Positions 1 through 11,901 of a stretch of 64,000 nucleotides of DNA are shown in pieces. Each line of letters opens with the position of its first letter. Position 1 is the stretch's first letter. The stretch spans positions 51,877-115,876 of the forward strand of contig NZ_QLTA01000012.1 of NCBI RefSeq assembly GCF_003269065.1, given 5' to 3'. Under the pieces are notes generated by a model that ran no database searches, was not told where the DNA came from, and saw only the letters and a program-made list of their open reading frames with translations. A program made the position numbers and the translations under genes. This DNA comes from Paracidovorax anthurii. GTDB lineage: Bacteria; Pseudomonadota; Gammaproteobacteria; Burkholderiales; Burkholderiaceae_C.

Positions 1-1
1 G

Positions 2-667
2 GTCACAGTGATCATGATCTTCGTGATCCCCGCCTTCAAGGAGGTGTTCACCTCCTTCGGCGCCGACCTCCCGGCCCCCACGCTGTTCGTGATGGCTGCC
101 AGCGAGATCTTCGTCAAATGGTGGTGGCTGATCTTCGGCATACTCGGTGGCGGCGGCTTCTTCTTCATGCAGGCATGGCGCCGCAACGAGAAGGTGCAGA
201 GATTCATGGACCGGCTGCTGCTGCGCGCTCCCATCTTCGGCGATCTCATCAATAAGTCCTGCGTGGCCCGCTGGACCCGGACTCTCTCCACGATGTTCGC
301 CGCGGGCGTGCCGCTCGTGGAAGCCCTGGATTCCGTGGGAGGGGCATCGGGCAACTCGGTCTACGCCATCGCCACCGAAAAGATCCAGCAGGAAGTGTCC
401 ACGGGCACCAGCCTGACCGCAGCCATGGGCAATGCCAACGTGTTCCCCTCGATGGTGATCCAGATGTGCGCCATCGGCGAGGAATCGGGCTCCATCGACC
501 ACATGCTGGGCAAGGCGGCAGACTTCTATGAGCAGGAAGTGGACGAGATGGTCGCAGGCCTCTCCAGCCTGATGGAGCCGATCATCATCGTGTTCCTGGG
601 AACGATCATCGGTGGCATCGTGGTGTCGATGTACCTGCCCATCTTCAAGCTGGGACAGGTGGTCTGA
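2..667 (+). CDS. pilC: PilC, type IV pilus inner-membrane platform protein (5' partial)
   Basis: This is the C-terminal 221 residues of a GspF/PilC-family polytopic inner-membrane protein, the platform on which pilin is assembled by the PilB/PilT ATPases. The reading frame is open to the left edge, so the N-terminus is missing; the GTG at position 8 is internal. One transmembrane stretch lies near the start of the visible part and another closes the protein (around EPIIIVFLGTIIGGIVVSM). Between them is the second cytoplasmic GspF domain, with the conserved SGSIDHML region. The stop overlaps the pilD start by one base, so the two are translationally coupled. With pilD, coaE, zapD and yacG following, this is the usual pilBCD cluster of Burkholderiales rather than a type II secretion operon. 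Family assignment is secure. Confidence 0.93.
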   Translation, partial: VTVIMIFVIPAFKEVFTSFGADLPAPTLFVMAASEIFVKWWWLIFGILGGGGFFFMQAWRRNEKVQRFMDRLLLRAPIFGDLINKSCVARWTRTLSTMFAAGVPLVEALDSVGGASGNSVYAIATEKIQQEVSTGTSLTAAMGNANVFPSMVIQMCAIGEESGSIDHMLGKAADFYEQEVDEMVAGLSSLMEPIIIVFLGTIIGGIVVSMYLPIFKLGQVV

Positions 668-1560
668 TGGGCCTGGACCCCTGGCTGGAGGCCGCACTCT
701 TCGGCCTTCTCGGGCTATTGATCGGCAGTTTTCTCAACGTCGTCATCCATCGCCTGCCGCGCATGATGGAGCGCCAGTGGGCGACCGAATGCGCGGAATA
801 TGTCCGCTCCCAGGACACGGCAGCCGGCAAGGGCGCCGCGCCGAGCCCGGAGCCTGCCCAACCCGAGCCATTCAACCTGTGGACGCCTCGATCGCGTTGC
901 CCGGCATGCGGCCACGTGGTGAAGTGGCACGAGAACATTCCCGTGCTCGGTTATCTGCGCCTGGGTGGAAAGTGTTCTTCATGCAAGACCCGGATCAGCC
1001 CGCGCTATCCCGCAGTCGAGATGGCCACCGGTGCGCTGTTCGCCTTCTGTGCCTGGCGATGGGGGGCCACGGGCCCGGGCCTGGCATGGTGCGGATTCTC
1101 CGCGGCACTGCTTGCGCTGGCCTTCATCGATTGGGACACCACGCTGCTTCCCGACGACATCACCCTGCCGCTGCTGTGGGCGGGGTTGCTGGGCTCGGCA
1201 TTCCACCTGACCACGGTCCCGCTGTTCTCCTCAGTGATGGGCGCGACCGGAGGGTATCTCTCCCTCTGGGCGATCTACTGGGCCTTCAAGCTGGCGACCG
1301 GCAAGGAGGGCATGGGCTATGGCGATTTCAAGCTGTTCGCCGCGCTGGGGGCATGGTTTGGCTGGCAGGCGCTGGTGCCGATCATCCTCATGGCCTCGGT
1401 GATCGGTGCCGTGGTCGGCATCGGCATGAAGCTCTTCAACGGACTGCGCGAAGGCGGCTACATCCCCTTCGGCCCCTTCCTGGTGGGTGCCGGGCTCACC
1501 GCGATGGTGTTCGGCCCTGATACCGTCCTGCGAGCCATCCTCGGAACGCTGGGGCTGTGA
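667..1560 (+). CDS. pilD: PilD, prepilin leader peptidase/N-methyltransferase
   Basis: This is the bifunctional membrane aspartyl protease that removes the leader of type IV prepilins (and type II pseudopilins) and N-methylates the new amino terminus. At 297 aa it has the usual length. The N-terminal DiS_P_DiS domain shows LLIGSFLNVVIHRLP near residues 16-30. Two CXXC pairs (CPACG and CSSC) form the zinc site typical of the full-length enzyme. The catalytic GXGD motif is visible as GYGDFK, and the other aspartate lies in the AFIDWDTTLLPD segment. Hydrophobic segments occupy the C-terminal two thirds. The ATG overlaps the pilC stop by one base, and coaE starts on the last base of this gene, so pilC-pilD-coaE form a tightly packed operon. 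Confidence 0.97.
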   Translation: MGLDPWLEAALFGLLGLLIGSFLNVVIHRLPRMMERQWATECAEYVRSQDTAAGKGAAPSPEPAQPEPFNLWTPRSRCPACGHVVKWHENIPVLGYLRLGGKCSSCKTRISPRYPAVEMATGALFAFCAWRWGATGPGLAWCGFSAALLALAFIDWDTTLLPDDITLPLLWAGLLGSAFHLTTVPLFSSVMGATGGYLSLWAIYWAFKLATGKEGMGYGDFKLFAALGAWFGWQALVPIILMASVIGAVVGIGMKLFNGLREGGYIPFGPFLVGAGLTAMVFGPDTVLRAILGTLGL

Positions 1561-2183
1561 TGGAGGCGGGCCGCCCCCCCGCTTCCGTGCGGCTGGGCGT
1601 CACGGGAGGGATCGGCAGCGGCAAGACCACGGTGGGACAGCTGCTGCAGACGTGCGGCGCGGTGCTGATCGATGCCGACCAGCTCGCCCGGGCGGCCACG
1701 GCGGTCCAGGGCGCCGCGATTCCCGCCATCCGCGCCGAATTCGGCGACCCCATGATCGGGACGGACGGCGCCATGGACCGAGCCCGCATGCGGGAGCTTG
1801 CCTTCCGCGATGCCGGCGCACGGCAGCGGCTGGAGGCCATCGTCCACCCCATCGTGGCCCAGGCCACGGAAGCGGCCGCGCGCCAGGCTGCCGCCGCAGG
1901 CACCCGCCTGATCGTGTTCGACATCCCCCTGCTGACCGAATCGGGACGATGGCCGCCGCGGCTGGACCGCATCCTGGTGGTGGACTGCTCCGAAAGCACC
2001 CAGGTGGCACGGGTGCAGGCCCGCAATGGTCTCGCGCGGGAGGTGATCGAATCCATCATCGCGTCGCAGGCGGCGCGCAGCGCGCGGCGCGCGATCGCGG
2101 ACATGGTGCTCTACAACGACGGAATACCTCTTGAAACGCTGCAGTCGGAGGTACGGCGAATCGCCGATGGCTTCGGGCTATGA
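1560..2183 (+). CDS. coaE: Dephospho-CoA kinase
   Basis: CoaE carries out the last step of coenzyme A synthesis, ATP-dependent phosphorylation of the 3'-hydroxyl of dephospho-CoA. The P-loop GVTGGIGSGKTTV sits at the N-terminus. It is followed by the ADQLAR segment, the IVHPIV motif in the lid/CoA-binding region and FDIPLLTESG, all typical of the family. The length is 207 aa. I chose ATG at 1560, which shares its A with the pilD stop; a GTG three bases earlier is the only close alternative. Position next to pilD and zapD is the standard arrangement in beta- and gammaproteobacteria and probably reflects co-transcription rather than shared function. Confidence 0.97.
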   Translation: MEAGRPPASVRLGVTGGIGSGKTTVGQLLQTCGAVLIDADQLARAATAVQGAAIPAIRAEFGDPMIGTDGAMDRARMRELAFRDAGARQRLEAIVHPIVAQATEAAARQAAAAGTRLIVFDIPLLTESGRWPPRLDRILVVDCSESTQVARVQARNGLAREVIESIIASQAARSARRAIADMVLYNDGIPLETLQSEVRRIADGFGL

Positions 2184-2247
2184 TGCAGGCGACACCGGAC
2201 GCGCGAAGCTGGCAGCGCCAGCCGTGCGCCCCCAGGAACCCTGCAGC

Positions 2248-3003
2248 GTGATCCTCTACGAATACCCTTTCAACGAACGCCTGAGAACGTACCTGCGGCT
2301 GGAACAACTCTTCCGGCGCCTGGGCGAGTTGATTCCGCGCCAGCACCCTCTGGACCACCACTTCGCGCTGGTGACCATTTTCGAGATCATGGATGTAGCG
2401 GCCCGGGCCGACCTGAAGTCCGACGTGCTCAAGGATCTGGAGAAGCACCGCCACCAACTCGACGGCTACCGCGGCAATCCATCGATCTCCGAGGCGGTGC
2501 TCGATCAGGTCATTGGCCAACTCGACCATTGCTTCGCGGCCCTGAACGCGCAGACGGGCAAGGCAGGCCAATCGCTGACCGAGAACGAGTGGCTGATGAG
2601 CATCCGCAGCCGCGTGGGCATCCCGGGCGGCACCTGCGGCTTCGACCTGCCGGCCTACTACGCATGGCAGCACCACTCTCCGGAGCGGCGCCAGGGCGAC
2701 CTCGAAGGCTGGGCCAGCACGCTGGCGCCTCTGGCGGAATCGCTCTATGTGCTGCTCAAGCTGCTGCGCGACTCCGGAATCCCCCAGAAGGTCGCGGCCG
2801 ACCACGGGCAGTTCCAGCAGACCCTGCCCCAGGGGCGAACGTTCCAGTTGCTGCGGTTGCGGATCGATCCGGCCTGGAATCTGGTGCCGGAGATCAGCGG
2901 CAACCGCCTGATCGTCTCCGTCCGCCTGATGCGGCAGGACACGGAAGGCAGGCTGCAGCCCGTGCACGAAGACGCGGCGTTCGAGCTCACGCTGTGCGCA
3001 TGA
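2248..3003 (+). CDS. zapD: ZapD, cell division protein that bundles FtsZ
   Basis: ZapD (DUF1342, YacF) binds the FtsZ C-terminal tail and cross-links protofilaments in the early Z ring. The product starts with the family signature [16 protein letters not shown] and continues with LFRRLGEL, the conserved ENEWL and the [13 protein letters not shown] segment. The GTG at 2248 gives 251 aa, close to the usual ~250, and has AGGAA ten bases upstream. An in-frame ATG at 2167 would overlap coaE and add 27 residues that do not look like the family. It follows coaE and precedes yacG, the conserved coaE-zapD-yacG order. I am confident of the family and moderately confident of the start. Confidence 0.92.
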   Translation: MILYEYPFNERLRTYLRLEQLFRRLGELIPRQHPLDHHFALVTIFEIMDVAARADLKSDVLKDLEKHRHQLDGYRGNPSISEAVLDQVIGQLDHCFAALNAQTGKAGQSLTENEWLMSIRSRVGIPGGTCGFDLPAYYAWQHHSPERRQGDLEGWASTLAPLAESLYVLLKLLRDSGIPQKVAADHGQFQQTLPQGRTFQLLRLRIDPAWNLVPEISGNRLIVSVRLMRQDTEGRLQPVHEDAAFELTLCA

Positions 3004-3020
3004 GCGGCAGGGTACCGAAC

Positions 3021-3275
3021 ATGTCCTCGCCATCGAAAGACGACCCGAAAGACCCCGGTGCCCCGGCATCCCGGGTGCTCTGGGTGGACTGCCCCACGTG
3101 CGGCGGCAAGAGCCTCTACGCCCCGGAGAACCGCTTCCGGCCGTTCTGCAGCGAGCGTTGCCGGCAGATCGATCTGGGGGCCTGGGCGGCGGAAGACTTC
3201 CGCATGGGAACGGATGCCCCGCAGGACGAGGAAGGCTTCGGCGACCATCGATCGCAGCGCCCGCAGGAGCACTGA
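3021..3275 (+). CDS. yacG: YacG, zinc-binding inhibitor of DNA gyrase
   Basis: This small protein (84 aa from this start) carries the YacG zinc ribbon: CPTCGG, then CSERC about 18 residues later, giving four cysteine ligands, followed by the conserved IDLGAWA segment. The family inhibits gyrase by binding GyrB. The tail is acidic and polar, as in homologues. An alternative ATG at 3000 overlaps the zapD stop as ATGA and would add seven residues. I prefer 3021 because AGGG lies about ten bases upstream of it. It closes the zapD operon; the next gene is on the other strand. Confidence 0.9.
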   Translation: MSSPSKDDPKDPGAPASRVLWVDCPTCGGKSLYAPENRFRPFCSERCRQIDLGAWAAEDFRMGTDAPQDEEGFGDHRSQRPQEH

Positions 3276-3519
3276 CCCGCCCTTTCTGCGGATGGCCCCG
3301 TTGGGGGCACAGCGTGTGCACACCCCGGCACCGCACGCTCACCGCCCCACCCCGCTGGCGGATTCGACGTCAACCGCCTGGCGCCCGCCACCCTGCCGCC
3401 TCACCGTGCTGCGGCGCGGCACCGGCAGCCCGCCCCGCCTCCTGCTGGACGCCAGTCCTCGCCCAGTCGCGATGCAGGGCCTTTCATGCCCGGGGTCGCG
3501 GTGAAATCTGAAGACTTTG
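3276..3519. other. Non-coding gap between yacG and the MutT-like gene
   Basis: These 244 bases separate convergent genes. I see no convincing coding frame, no strong stem followed by a T-run, and no RNA gene. Only the right edge, where a GCTATT/AATAGC stem begins, shows structure. Confidence 0.5.
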
Positions 3520-3535
3520 CTATTTTTTCAATAGC
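3519..3535. repeat. GCTATT/AATAGC inverted repeat at the 3' end of the MutT-like gene
   Basis: Six-base arms GCTATT and AATAGC flank a five-base spacer. The unit overlaps the TAG stop and last codons of the MutT-like gene, so part of the repeat is translated. It matches the core of the longer intergenic repeats at 16347 and 28374. Small hairpins of this type are common in Comamonadaceae intergenic DNA. No T-run follows on the minus strand, so a terminator role is not supported. Confidence 0.55.
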
Positions 3536-3996
3536 AGATCAGGATCGAAGGCGACGCCGCGCTCCTCCGCCAGCCACTCCAGCACCGGATAGGCCCCCGG
3601 AAGCACGGGCGAGACGTCCAGCGGCCAGTGCTGCCAGGCCATGGACTGGCCCTCGCGCATCTCGAAGTCGCCCGTCCATGCATGCACCTTGCACCAGTGC
3701 AGCCGCACCAGCGCATGGGGATAGTCGTGTTCGGTCACTTTCCAGACGGTGGCCGGCCCGATGGTGACGCCCAGCTCTTCGATCAGCTCGCGCCGCAGGG
3801 CCTCTTCCACCGTTTCGCCCGCCTCCAGCTTGCCGCCCGGAAACTCCCAGTAGCCCGCGTAGGGCTTGCCCGGGGGGCGGGTGGACAGCAGCATGGCACC
3901 GTCGGGCCGGAACAGGATACCCACGGCCACCTCGGTGTGGCGGCGCGCGGCGCCTTCGGAGGAGACGGGGGTATTGGCGGATGCCGGCTCAGCCAT
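3520..3996 (-). CDS. NUDIX hydrolase, MutT/8-oxo-dGTP diphosphatase type
   Basis: This 158-aa NUDIX protein has the complete box as [17 protein letters not shown] followed by IEELG. The preceding YWEFPGG is typical of MutT proteins that hydrolyse oxidised dGTP; the substrate is inferred from family. The ATG at 3996 is chosen because upstream codons in the frame look like antisense of the next gene. The start overlaps the stop of the DUF815 ATPase by eight bases, so the two are probably co-translated. Pairing of a DUF815 ATPase with a MutT protein is common in Burkholderiales. The last codons lie inside a small inverted repeat. Confidence 0.9.
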   Translation of the reverse strand: MAEPASANTPVSSEGAARRHTEVAVGILFRPDGAMLLSTRPPGKPYAGYWEFPGGKLEAGETVEEALRRELIEELGVTIGPATVWKVTEHDYPHALVRLHWCKVHAWTGDFEMREGQSMAWQHWPLDVSPVLPGAYPVLEWLAEERGVAFDPDLLLKK

Positions 3997-4861
3997 GGCC
4001 ACGCCCCGCGAAGTCGCGCGCGAACTGGTAGGCCACCCGCCCGCTGCGGGAGCCGCGCTCCAGCGCCCAGACCAGGGCCTCGGGCCGCGCGGCCTCGATG
4101 GCACCGGCCGGCACGCCCAGCGCCGACAGCCACTGCGCCACGATGGCGAGGTATTCCTCCTGGCTGAAAGGGTAGAAGCTGATCCACAGCCCGAAGCGCT
4201 CGGAGAGGGAGATCTTCTCCTCCACCACCTCGCCGGGGTGGACTTCGCCGTCCTCGGTGTGCGTGTAGGTGAGGTTTTCCTTCAGGTATTCCGGCAGCAG
4301 GTGGCGCCGGTTGCTGGTGGCGTAGACCAGCACGTTGGGTGACGACGCAGCCACGGAGCCGTCGAGGATGGACTTCAGGGCCTTGTAGCCCGATTCGCCT
4401 TCTTCGAAGCTGAGGTCGTCGCAGTAGATGATGAATTTCTCGGGCCGGCCGGCCACGATGTCCACGATGTCGGGCAGGTCGGTGAGCTCGGCCTTGTCCA
4501 CCTCGATGAGCCGCAAGCCCCGGCCGGCGTAGGTGCCCAGGCAGGCCTTGATGAGGGAGGACTTGCCGGTGCCGCGCGCGCCGGTCAGCAGCACGTTGTT
4601 GGCCGGTCGCCCTTCGACGAACTGCTCGGTGTTGCGCCGGATCTTGTCCTTCTGCGCATCGATCTCCTTGAGATCGTCCAGCGCGATGCCGGCCACGTGC
4701 CGCACGGGCTCCAGCACGCCGTGCCCGCCGCCGCGCCGGCGGTAGCGCCACGCCACGGAAGCGGACCAGTCGGGTGCGGCGAGGGGCCGGGGCAGCACCG
4801 ACTCGATGCGGTCGATGAGCTGCTCGGCGCGCAGCAGGAGGTGTTCGAATCGATCGTTCAT
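3989..4861 (-). CDS. DUF815-family AAA ATPase
   Basis: This 290-aa P-loop ATPase belongs to the DUF815 family. Walker A is GARGTGKSS and Walker B is [10 protein letters not shown], followed by a sensor-like [11 protein letters not shown] segment. The N-terminal ~60 residues form a family-specific extension. The cellular role of this family is not established; AAA-type remodelling or loading is only an inference from the fold. It lies between argJ, 25 bases upstream on the same strand, and the MutT-like gene, with which it overlaps. The three genes probably form one transcript, a recurrent neighbourhood in Comamonadaceae. Confidence 0.88.
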   Translation of the reverse strand: MNDRFEHLLLRAEQLIDRIESVLPRPLAAPDWSASVAWRYRRRGGGHGVLEPVRHVAGIALDDLKEIDAQKDKIRRNTEQFVEGRPANNVLLTGARGTGKSSLIKACLGTYAGRGLRLIEVDKAELTDLPDIVDIVAGRPEKFIIYCDDLSFEEGESGYKALKSILDGSVAASSPNVLVYATSNRRHLLPEYLKENLTYTHTEDGEVHPGEVVEEKISLSERFGLWISFYPFSQEEYLAIVAQWLSALGVPAGAIEAARPEALVWALERGSRSGRVAYQFARDFAGRGHG

Positions 4862-4886
4862 GGTGGTCCGGGCGGCCCCAGCGGGC

Positions 4887-6116
4887 TCAGGAGCGGTAAT
4901 CGGCGTTGATCGTCACGTATTCGTGGCTCAGGTCGCAGGTCCACACCGTGTCGGCGGCCTCGCCCCGGCCCAGCACGACGCGCACGGTGATCTCGCTCTG
5001 CTTCATCACGCGCTGGCCATCCTCCTCGCGGTAGGCCGGATGCCGGCCGCCCTGCACGGCCACGTGGACGTCGTCCAGGTAGAGGTCGATGCGGGTCTGG
5101 TCGAGGTCTTCGATGCCCGCGTAGCCCACGGCGGCCAGGATGCGGCCCAGGTTCGGGTCACTGGCGAAGAAGGCCGTCTTCACGAGCGGCGAGTGGGCGA
5201 TCGCGTAGCCGACCTTGCGGCATTCCTCCGCCGTCCGGCCGCCTTCCACGCGCACGGCGATGAACTTGGTGGCGCCCTCGCCGTCGCGCACGATGGCCTG
5301 GGCGAGCTTCTGGGCCACCTCCAGCAGCGCGGCGCGCAGGGCCTGGCCGTCGGCGCTGTCCAGCGACGCCACTACGGGATTGCCCGCCTGGTGGGTGGCC
5401 ATGAGCACGAAGGAGTCGTTGGTGGAGGTGTCGCCGTCGATGGTGATACGGTTGAACGACTGGTCGGCCAGCTCCCGCACCAGGGGCTGCACCAGCTCGG
5501 GCGCAATGCGCGCATCGGTGGCCAGGAAGCCGAGCATGGTCGCCATGTTGGGGCGGATCATGCCGGCCCCCTTGGAGATGCCCGTGACCGTGACCGTGGC
5601 CCCACCGATCCGCACCTGCGTGCTGAAGGCCTTGGGCAGCGTGTCGGTGGTCATGATGCCCTCGGCGGCGCGGGCCCAGTGCTGCGGCTTCGCATCGGCG
5701 ATCGCTGCGGGCAGGCCCGCAATGATGCGATCGTGGGGCAGCGGCTCCATGATGACGCCGGTCGAGAACGGCAGCACCTGGGTGGCCGCGATGCCCAGTT
5801 GCCCCGCCAGCGCATCGCAGGTGGCGCGCGCCCGCGCGAGGCCATCCGCACCCGTGCCGGCATTGGCGTTGCCAGTGTTGACCACGACGGCGCGGATCTG
5901 CCCGCCCTGCGCGAGGTGCTCGCGGCAGACCTGCACGGGCGCGGCGCAGAAACGGTTCTGCGTGAAGACGCCGGCCACCGTGGCGCCGTCGTCCAGCAGG
6001 AACACGGTCACGTCCTTGCGCCCCACCTTGCGGACGCCGGCTTCGGTGACGCCAATGCGGACACCTGCGACCGGGTGCAGGTCGGAGGCAACGGGAGCGG
6101 AGAGATTCACGGGCAT
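4887..6116 (-). CDS. argJ: Bifunctional glutamate N-acetyltransferase / N-acetylglutamate synthase
   Basis: ArgJ transfers the acetyl group from N-acetylornithine to glutamate, so the arginine pathway runs as a cycle. The protein is made as a precursor that cuts itself before a threonine, and that site is visible as MATMLG within [16 protein letters not shown]. Other family signatures are [11 protein letters not shown] and [11 protein letters not shown]. From ATG 6116 the length is 409 aa, as expected; the longer upstream frame has no family similarity. Besides arginine, the pathway provides ornithine, the likely precursor of the siderophore hydroxamates made by the locus at 28-58 kb. Confidence 0.96.
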   Translation of the reverse strand: MPVNLSAPVASDLHPVAGVRIGVTEAGVRKVGRKDVTVFLLDDGATVAGVFTQNRFCAAPVQVCREHLAQGGQIRAVVVNTGNANAGTGADGLARARATCDALAGQLGIAATQVLPFSTGVIMEPLPHDRIIAGLPAAIADAKPQHWARAAEGIMTTDTLPKAFSTQVRIGGATVTVTGISKGAGMIRPNMATMLGFLATDARIAPELVQPLVRELADQSFNRITIDGDTSTNDSFVLMATHQAGNPVVASLDSADGQALRAALLEVAQKLAQAIVRDGEGATKFIAVRVEGGRTAEECRKVGYAIAHSPLVKTAFFASDPNLGRILAAVGYAGIEDLDQTRIDLYLDDVHVAVQGGRHPAYREEDGQRVMKQSEITVRVVLGRGEAADTVWTCDLSHEYVTINADYRS

Positions 6117-6230
6117 GCGGAAGTCCTTGGAAAAAAGCAAGGCTGCATTCTGGAGAAGCAGCACTGCCGGGACGTGACATGGGCCGCCCTGCGGCGGCCC
6201 ATGGGAACGGAGACGGGGCTCAGCGCGGTG

Positions 6231-8999
<2,769 letters not shown>

Positions 9000-9133
9000 G
9001 CGAACAGGACCGCGGCCCGCCCTGGAGCAGGCGACGCGACCCGAATCCCTAAAGAAGAAGTGGGTTCAGATGGGGCCACCGCCACCGCTTGCAAGTTGTG
9101 CAACCAGGGGCGGCGATTCCGGAGCGCGCGATT

Positions 9134-10093
9134 TTACCTGCGAGGCGCGGGCGCCCTCGCCGCCACGCGCAGGTCAGGATTGACGCCGGTGGCACCGGCG
9201 TTCAGGAATTTCTGCGGATCCTGGGGCACGCCCTGCACCAGCACCTCGAAGTGCAGGTGCGGCCCGGTGGAACGGCCGGTGGAGCCGACCTCGGCGATCT
9301 TCTGCCCGCGCCGCACCAGATCGCCGCGTTTGACGAATGTCCTGGAGGCATGCGCGTAGCGCGTCACCAGCTGGTTGCCGTGATCGACCTCGACCATGTT
9401 GCCGTAGGCCGGGTGGTATTCCTGCGCCACCACCACGCCGCCCGCGGCGGCCAGGATGGGCGTGCCGGTGTCGGCCTGGAAATCCAGCCCCGTGTGCAGG
9501 GCCGACTGGCCGGTGAAAGGGTCGATGCGCCAGCCGAAGGGAGAACCCGCCGATTTCCCCAGCACGGGCTCCTGCGTCGGCACCATGCTCTTGCGGATGT
9601 GCTGGTCGAAGAGGCGCGACTCGACCACGGTCAGCAGGTCCACGCGGCGGTCGGTGAGCTGCGCCAGCGCGTCCAGCGTGCCCTGCAGCTCTTCCATGTC
9701 CATCGGGCGGCCGGACACCAGGGCCCCGCCCTGCCCCGGCGGGCGGGTGAATTCCGCCGGGGACATGCCGGCGAGCCCCGAGACCCGCTCTCCCAGCGAT
9801 TCGAGCTGCAGCATGCGCGCCTGCATCTCGCCGACCTTGCGGGCCATCGCATCGAGGTTCGCGCGCATGAACCGGTCGCGCTCCGCGATCTCGTCGCGTG
9901 CGGCCAACTGCCCCAGCGAGCCGACCACGGGCCAGCCTTCACGCGCCCCTTTCAGGAACACCCAGTGGTAGAGCAAGGCCGCCACCAGCATGACCAGGAA
10001 CGACAGCAGGAGACCGGCCCCCGCCAGGCGCAGGCCCGAGAGATGAATGGCCCGGCTGCGCGCCAGCCAGGCGTCCGTGATAATCAACTGCAC
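9134..10093 (-). CDS. M23 (LytM) family peptidase with N-terminal membrane anchor
   Basis: This envelope metallopeptidase-fold protein has a short cytoplasmic tail, one transmembrane helix (around LAGAGLLLSFLVMLVAALLY), a coiled-coil-like stretch with many heptad leucines, and a C-terminal LytM domain. Zinc-ligand motifs are intact: HTGLDFQ, the central YAHAS, and GPHLHFEV. It may therefore cleave peptidoglycan cross-links, although some relatives are inactive amidase activators. I chose GTG at 10093 (319 aa), where the family start VQLIITDAWLARSR begins. An ATG at 10126 would overlap the start codon of the divergent DciA-like gene. It lies upstream of secA. Confidence 0.85.
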   Translation of the reverse strand: MQLIITDAWLARSRAIHLSGLRLAGAGLLLSFLVMLVAALLYHWVFLKGAREGWPVVGSLGQLAARDEIAERDRFMRANLDAMARKVGEMQARMLQLESLGERVSGLAGMSPAEFTRPPGQGGALVSGRPMDMEELQGTLDALAQLTDRRVDLLTVVESRLFDQHIRKSMVPTQEPVLGKSAGSPFGWRIDPFTGQSALHTGLDFQADTGTPILAAAGGVVVAQEYHPAYGNMVEVDHGNQLVTRYAHASRTFVKRGDLVRRGQKIAEVGSTGRSTGPHLHFEVLVQGVPQDPQKFLNAGATGVNPDLRVAARAPAPRR

Positions 10094-10124
10094 TTCGTAT
10101 CTCCGCGCCGCGCGGCGCCTTTCC

Positions 10125-10424
10125 ATGAACCGCCGTCACCACGCCGTCACGCTGCTGCAAGCCACCGAGGGCTCCCCCACGCTGGCCAAACTGGCGGCAT
10201 TGACGCGCGACTCAAGCGAGCGGCTCAAGGCCATCGAGTTGCTGATTCCCGCCACCCTGCGGCCCGCCATTCAGGCCGGGCCGATCGAGGGCGCCACGTG
10301 GTGCCTGCTGGTCCGCAGCAATGCGGCCGCAGCCAAGGTGAGGCAACTGCTGCCTGCCTTGCAGGCGCATCTGCGCAGTCGGGGGTGGGAGGTTAACGCC
10401 ATTCGCCTGAAAATCCAAACCTGA
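10125..10424 (+). CDS. DUF721/DciA-like protein
   Basis: This 99-aa protein has the small, basic DUF721 arrangement: an N-terminal helix (TLAKLAALTRDSSERLKAIELLIP) and a short sheet region resembling the KH-like fold (GATWCLLVRSNAAAAKVRQLLP). DciA-type proteins load the replicative helicase in bacteria that lack DnaC. Comamonadaceae often have a DUF721 gene next to secA, as here. The assignment rests on size, pattern and location, and the function is inferred. The ATG at 10125 lies within the longer possible start of the divergent LytM gene. Confidence 0.65.
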   Translation: MNRRHHAVTLLQATEGSPTLAKLAALTRDSSERLKAIELLIPATLRPAIQAGPIEGATWCLLVRSNAAAAKVRQLLPALQAHLRSRGWEVNAIRLKIQT

Positions 10425-10473
10425 GCCCGGCAGGGGCCATTGGTTGCCAACGGCGGCGAATGGGAGAAAAAGA

Positions 10474-10549
10474 TGGTGCCGATTATCGGAATCGAACTGA
10501 TGACCTACCGCTTACAAGGCGGTTGCTCTACCAACTGAGCTAAATCGGC
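10474..10549 (-). tRNA. tRNA-Thr (anticodon TGT)
   Basis: The minus strand folds into a full 76-nt cloverleaf beginning GCCGATTTAGCTCAG and ending in an encoded CCA. The acceptor stem pairs GCCGATT with AATCGGC. The D loop contains TTGGTAGAGC, the anticodon stem pairs CCGCC with GGCGG around CTTGTAA, and the T loop is TTCGATT. The anticodon TGT (plus-strand ACA at 10514-10516) reads ACA threonine codons. It closely resembles E. coli thrT-type tRNAs. Confidence 0.97.
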
Positions 10550-10607
10550 GAAGCGCGCATTCTACCGCGGCCCTTGACCCCGGGCCCGCGGCATGGCGCC
10601 TGGCGTG

Positions 10608-11147
10608 TCACTTGATGCGCTTGAGGGAAGGGCGGCCACCGCCCGAGGCCGGCCCGGGCCCGCGCGGCGGCTCGTCCGACGGCCCCGGCCCGCCCTCGGT
10701 GGGCACGAGCTGCACCACGCGCTCATCCTCCACGCCTTCCGGAGCCGGGCCTGGGCCTCCCACGGCATCGAGCAAGTTGGCAACGCCGCCCCTGATCGCG
10801 GCGCCATCGGATTCGAGCATGTCCACCGGCGGCGGGAACGCCATGCCCTGGCCGTTCTCGCGGGCATAGATGGCGATCACGCGCCCCACCGGCACCATGA
10901 TGTCGCGCGGCTTGCCGCCGAAGCGGGCCTTGAACTCGATGAAATCATTGCCCATCTGCAGCGCGCTCGTGGCGTCGTAGCTGACGTTGAGCACGATCTC
11001 TCCGTCCTTCACGTACTCGCGGGGCACCTGGACCGAGTCGTCCACGCGCACAGCGATGTAAGGCGTGAAGCCGTTGTCGGTGCACCACTCGTACAGGGCC
11101 CGGATGAGATAGGGGCGCGTGGAAGTGGAGTCCTGGGCGTTCATCAT
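10608..11147 (-). CDS. sspB: SspB, ClpXP specificity-enhancing factor
   Basis: SspB tethers ssrA-tagged proteins to ClpXP. The N-terminal ~110 residues hold the substrate-binding domain, with RPYLIRALYEWCTDNGFTPYI and the NVSYDATSALQMGNDFIEF segment. A flexible Gly/Pro-rich linker follows. The last residues, GRPSLKRIK, match the C-terminal ClpX-binding tail. The length is 179 aa. The gene follows sspA by 45 bases on the same strand, the standard sspAB operon, placed just downstream of the cytochrome bc1 genes as in many betaproteobacteria. Confidence 0.95.
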   Translation of the reverse strand: MMNAQDSTSTRPYLIRALYEWCTDNGFTPYIAVRVDDSVQVPREYVKDGEIVLNVSYDATSALQMGNDFIEFKARFGGKPRDIMVPVGRVIAIYARENGQGMAFPPPVDMLESDGAAIRGGVANLLDAVGGPGPAPEGVEDERVVQLVPTEGGPGPSDEPPRGPGPASGGGRPSLKRIK

Positions 11148-11192
11148 GTCGGCATTTCGGAAATGGGGGCGTGAGCGGCGGCGCGGATGCGC

Positions 11193-11804
11193 TTACTTGC
11201 GCATGACCTTCTCGGACGGCGTCAGCGCCTCGATGTAGGCCGGGCGGGAGAAGATGCGCTCGGCGTACTTGAGCAGAGGGGCAGCGTTCTTGGACAGCTC
11301 GATGCCATAGTAGTCCAGGCGCCAGAGCAGCGGCGCGATGGCCACGTCGAGCATGGAGAAATTCTCGCCCAGCATGTACTTGTTCTTGAGGAACACGGGG
11401 GCGAGCTGCGTGAGGCGGTCGCGGATGTGGGCGCGGGCCTTCTCCAGGGCTTTCTCGTTGCCCTTGGTGGCGCGCGATTCGAGCACGTTCACGTGCACGA
11501 ACAGTTCCTTCTCGAAATTCAGCAGGAACAGGCGCACGCGGGCACGGTCCACCGGGTCGCCGGGCATCAGCTGGGGATGCGGGAAGCGCTCGTCGATGTA
11601 CTCGTTGATGATGTTCGACTCATACAGGATGAGGTCGCGCTCGACCAGGATCGGCACCTGGCCATAGGGGTTCATCACGCTGATGTCTTCGGGCTTGTTG
11701 TACAGGTCCACATCGCGGATCTCGAAATCCATGCCTTTTTCGAACAGAACGAAACGGCAACGATGGGAGAAGGGGCAAGTCGTGCCCGAATAAAGCACCA
11801 TCAT
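11193..11804 (-). CDS. sspA: SspA, stringent starvation protein A
   Basis: SspA is a glutathione-S-transferase-fold protein that binds RNA polymerase rather than acting as an enzyme, and it adjusts stationary-phase and acid-stress transcription. The thioredoxin-like domain starts MMVLYSGTTCPFSHRCR. The family motifs PYGQVPILVERD and LYESNIINEYIDERFPHPQL are present, followed by the all-helical C-terminal domain. The length is 203 aa. It lies 97 bases downstream of petC on the same strand and directly before sspB. Confidence 0.96.
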   Translation of the reverse strand: MMVLYSGTTCPFSHRCRFVLFEKGMDFEIRDVDLYNKPEDISVMNPYGQVPILVERDLILYESNIINEYIDERFPHPQLMPGDPVDRARVRLFLLNFEKELFVHVNVLESRATKGNEKALEKARAHIRDRLTQLAPVFLKNKYMLGENFSMLDVAIAPLLWRLDYYGIELSKNAAPLLKYAERIFSRPAYIEALTPSEKVMRK

Positions 11805-11901
11805 GGTGGGAAGCTCCTAAAAATCAAAAAGAGTGGGCGCGTGCGCGTCCACTCTGGAAAGCGAAATGCGCCGCAGGAGCGGCGCTGATGCGGGCGGAAG
11901 C

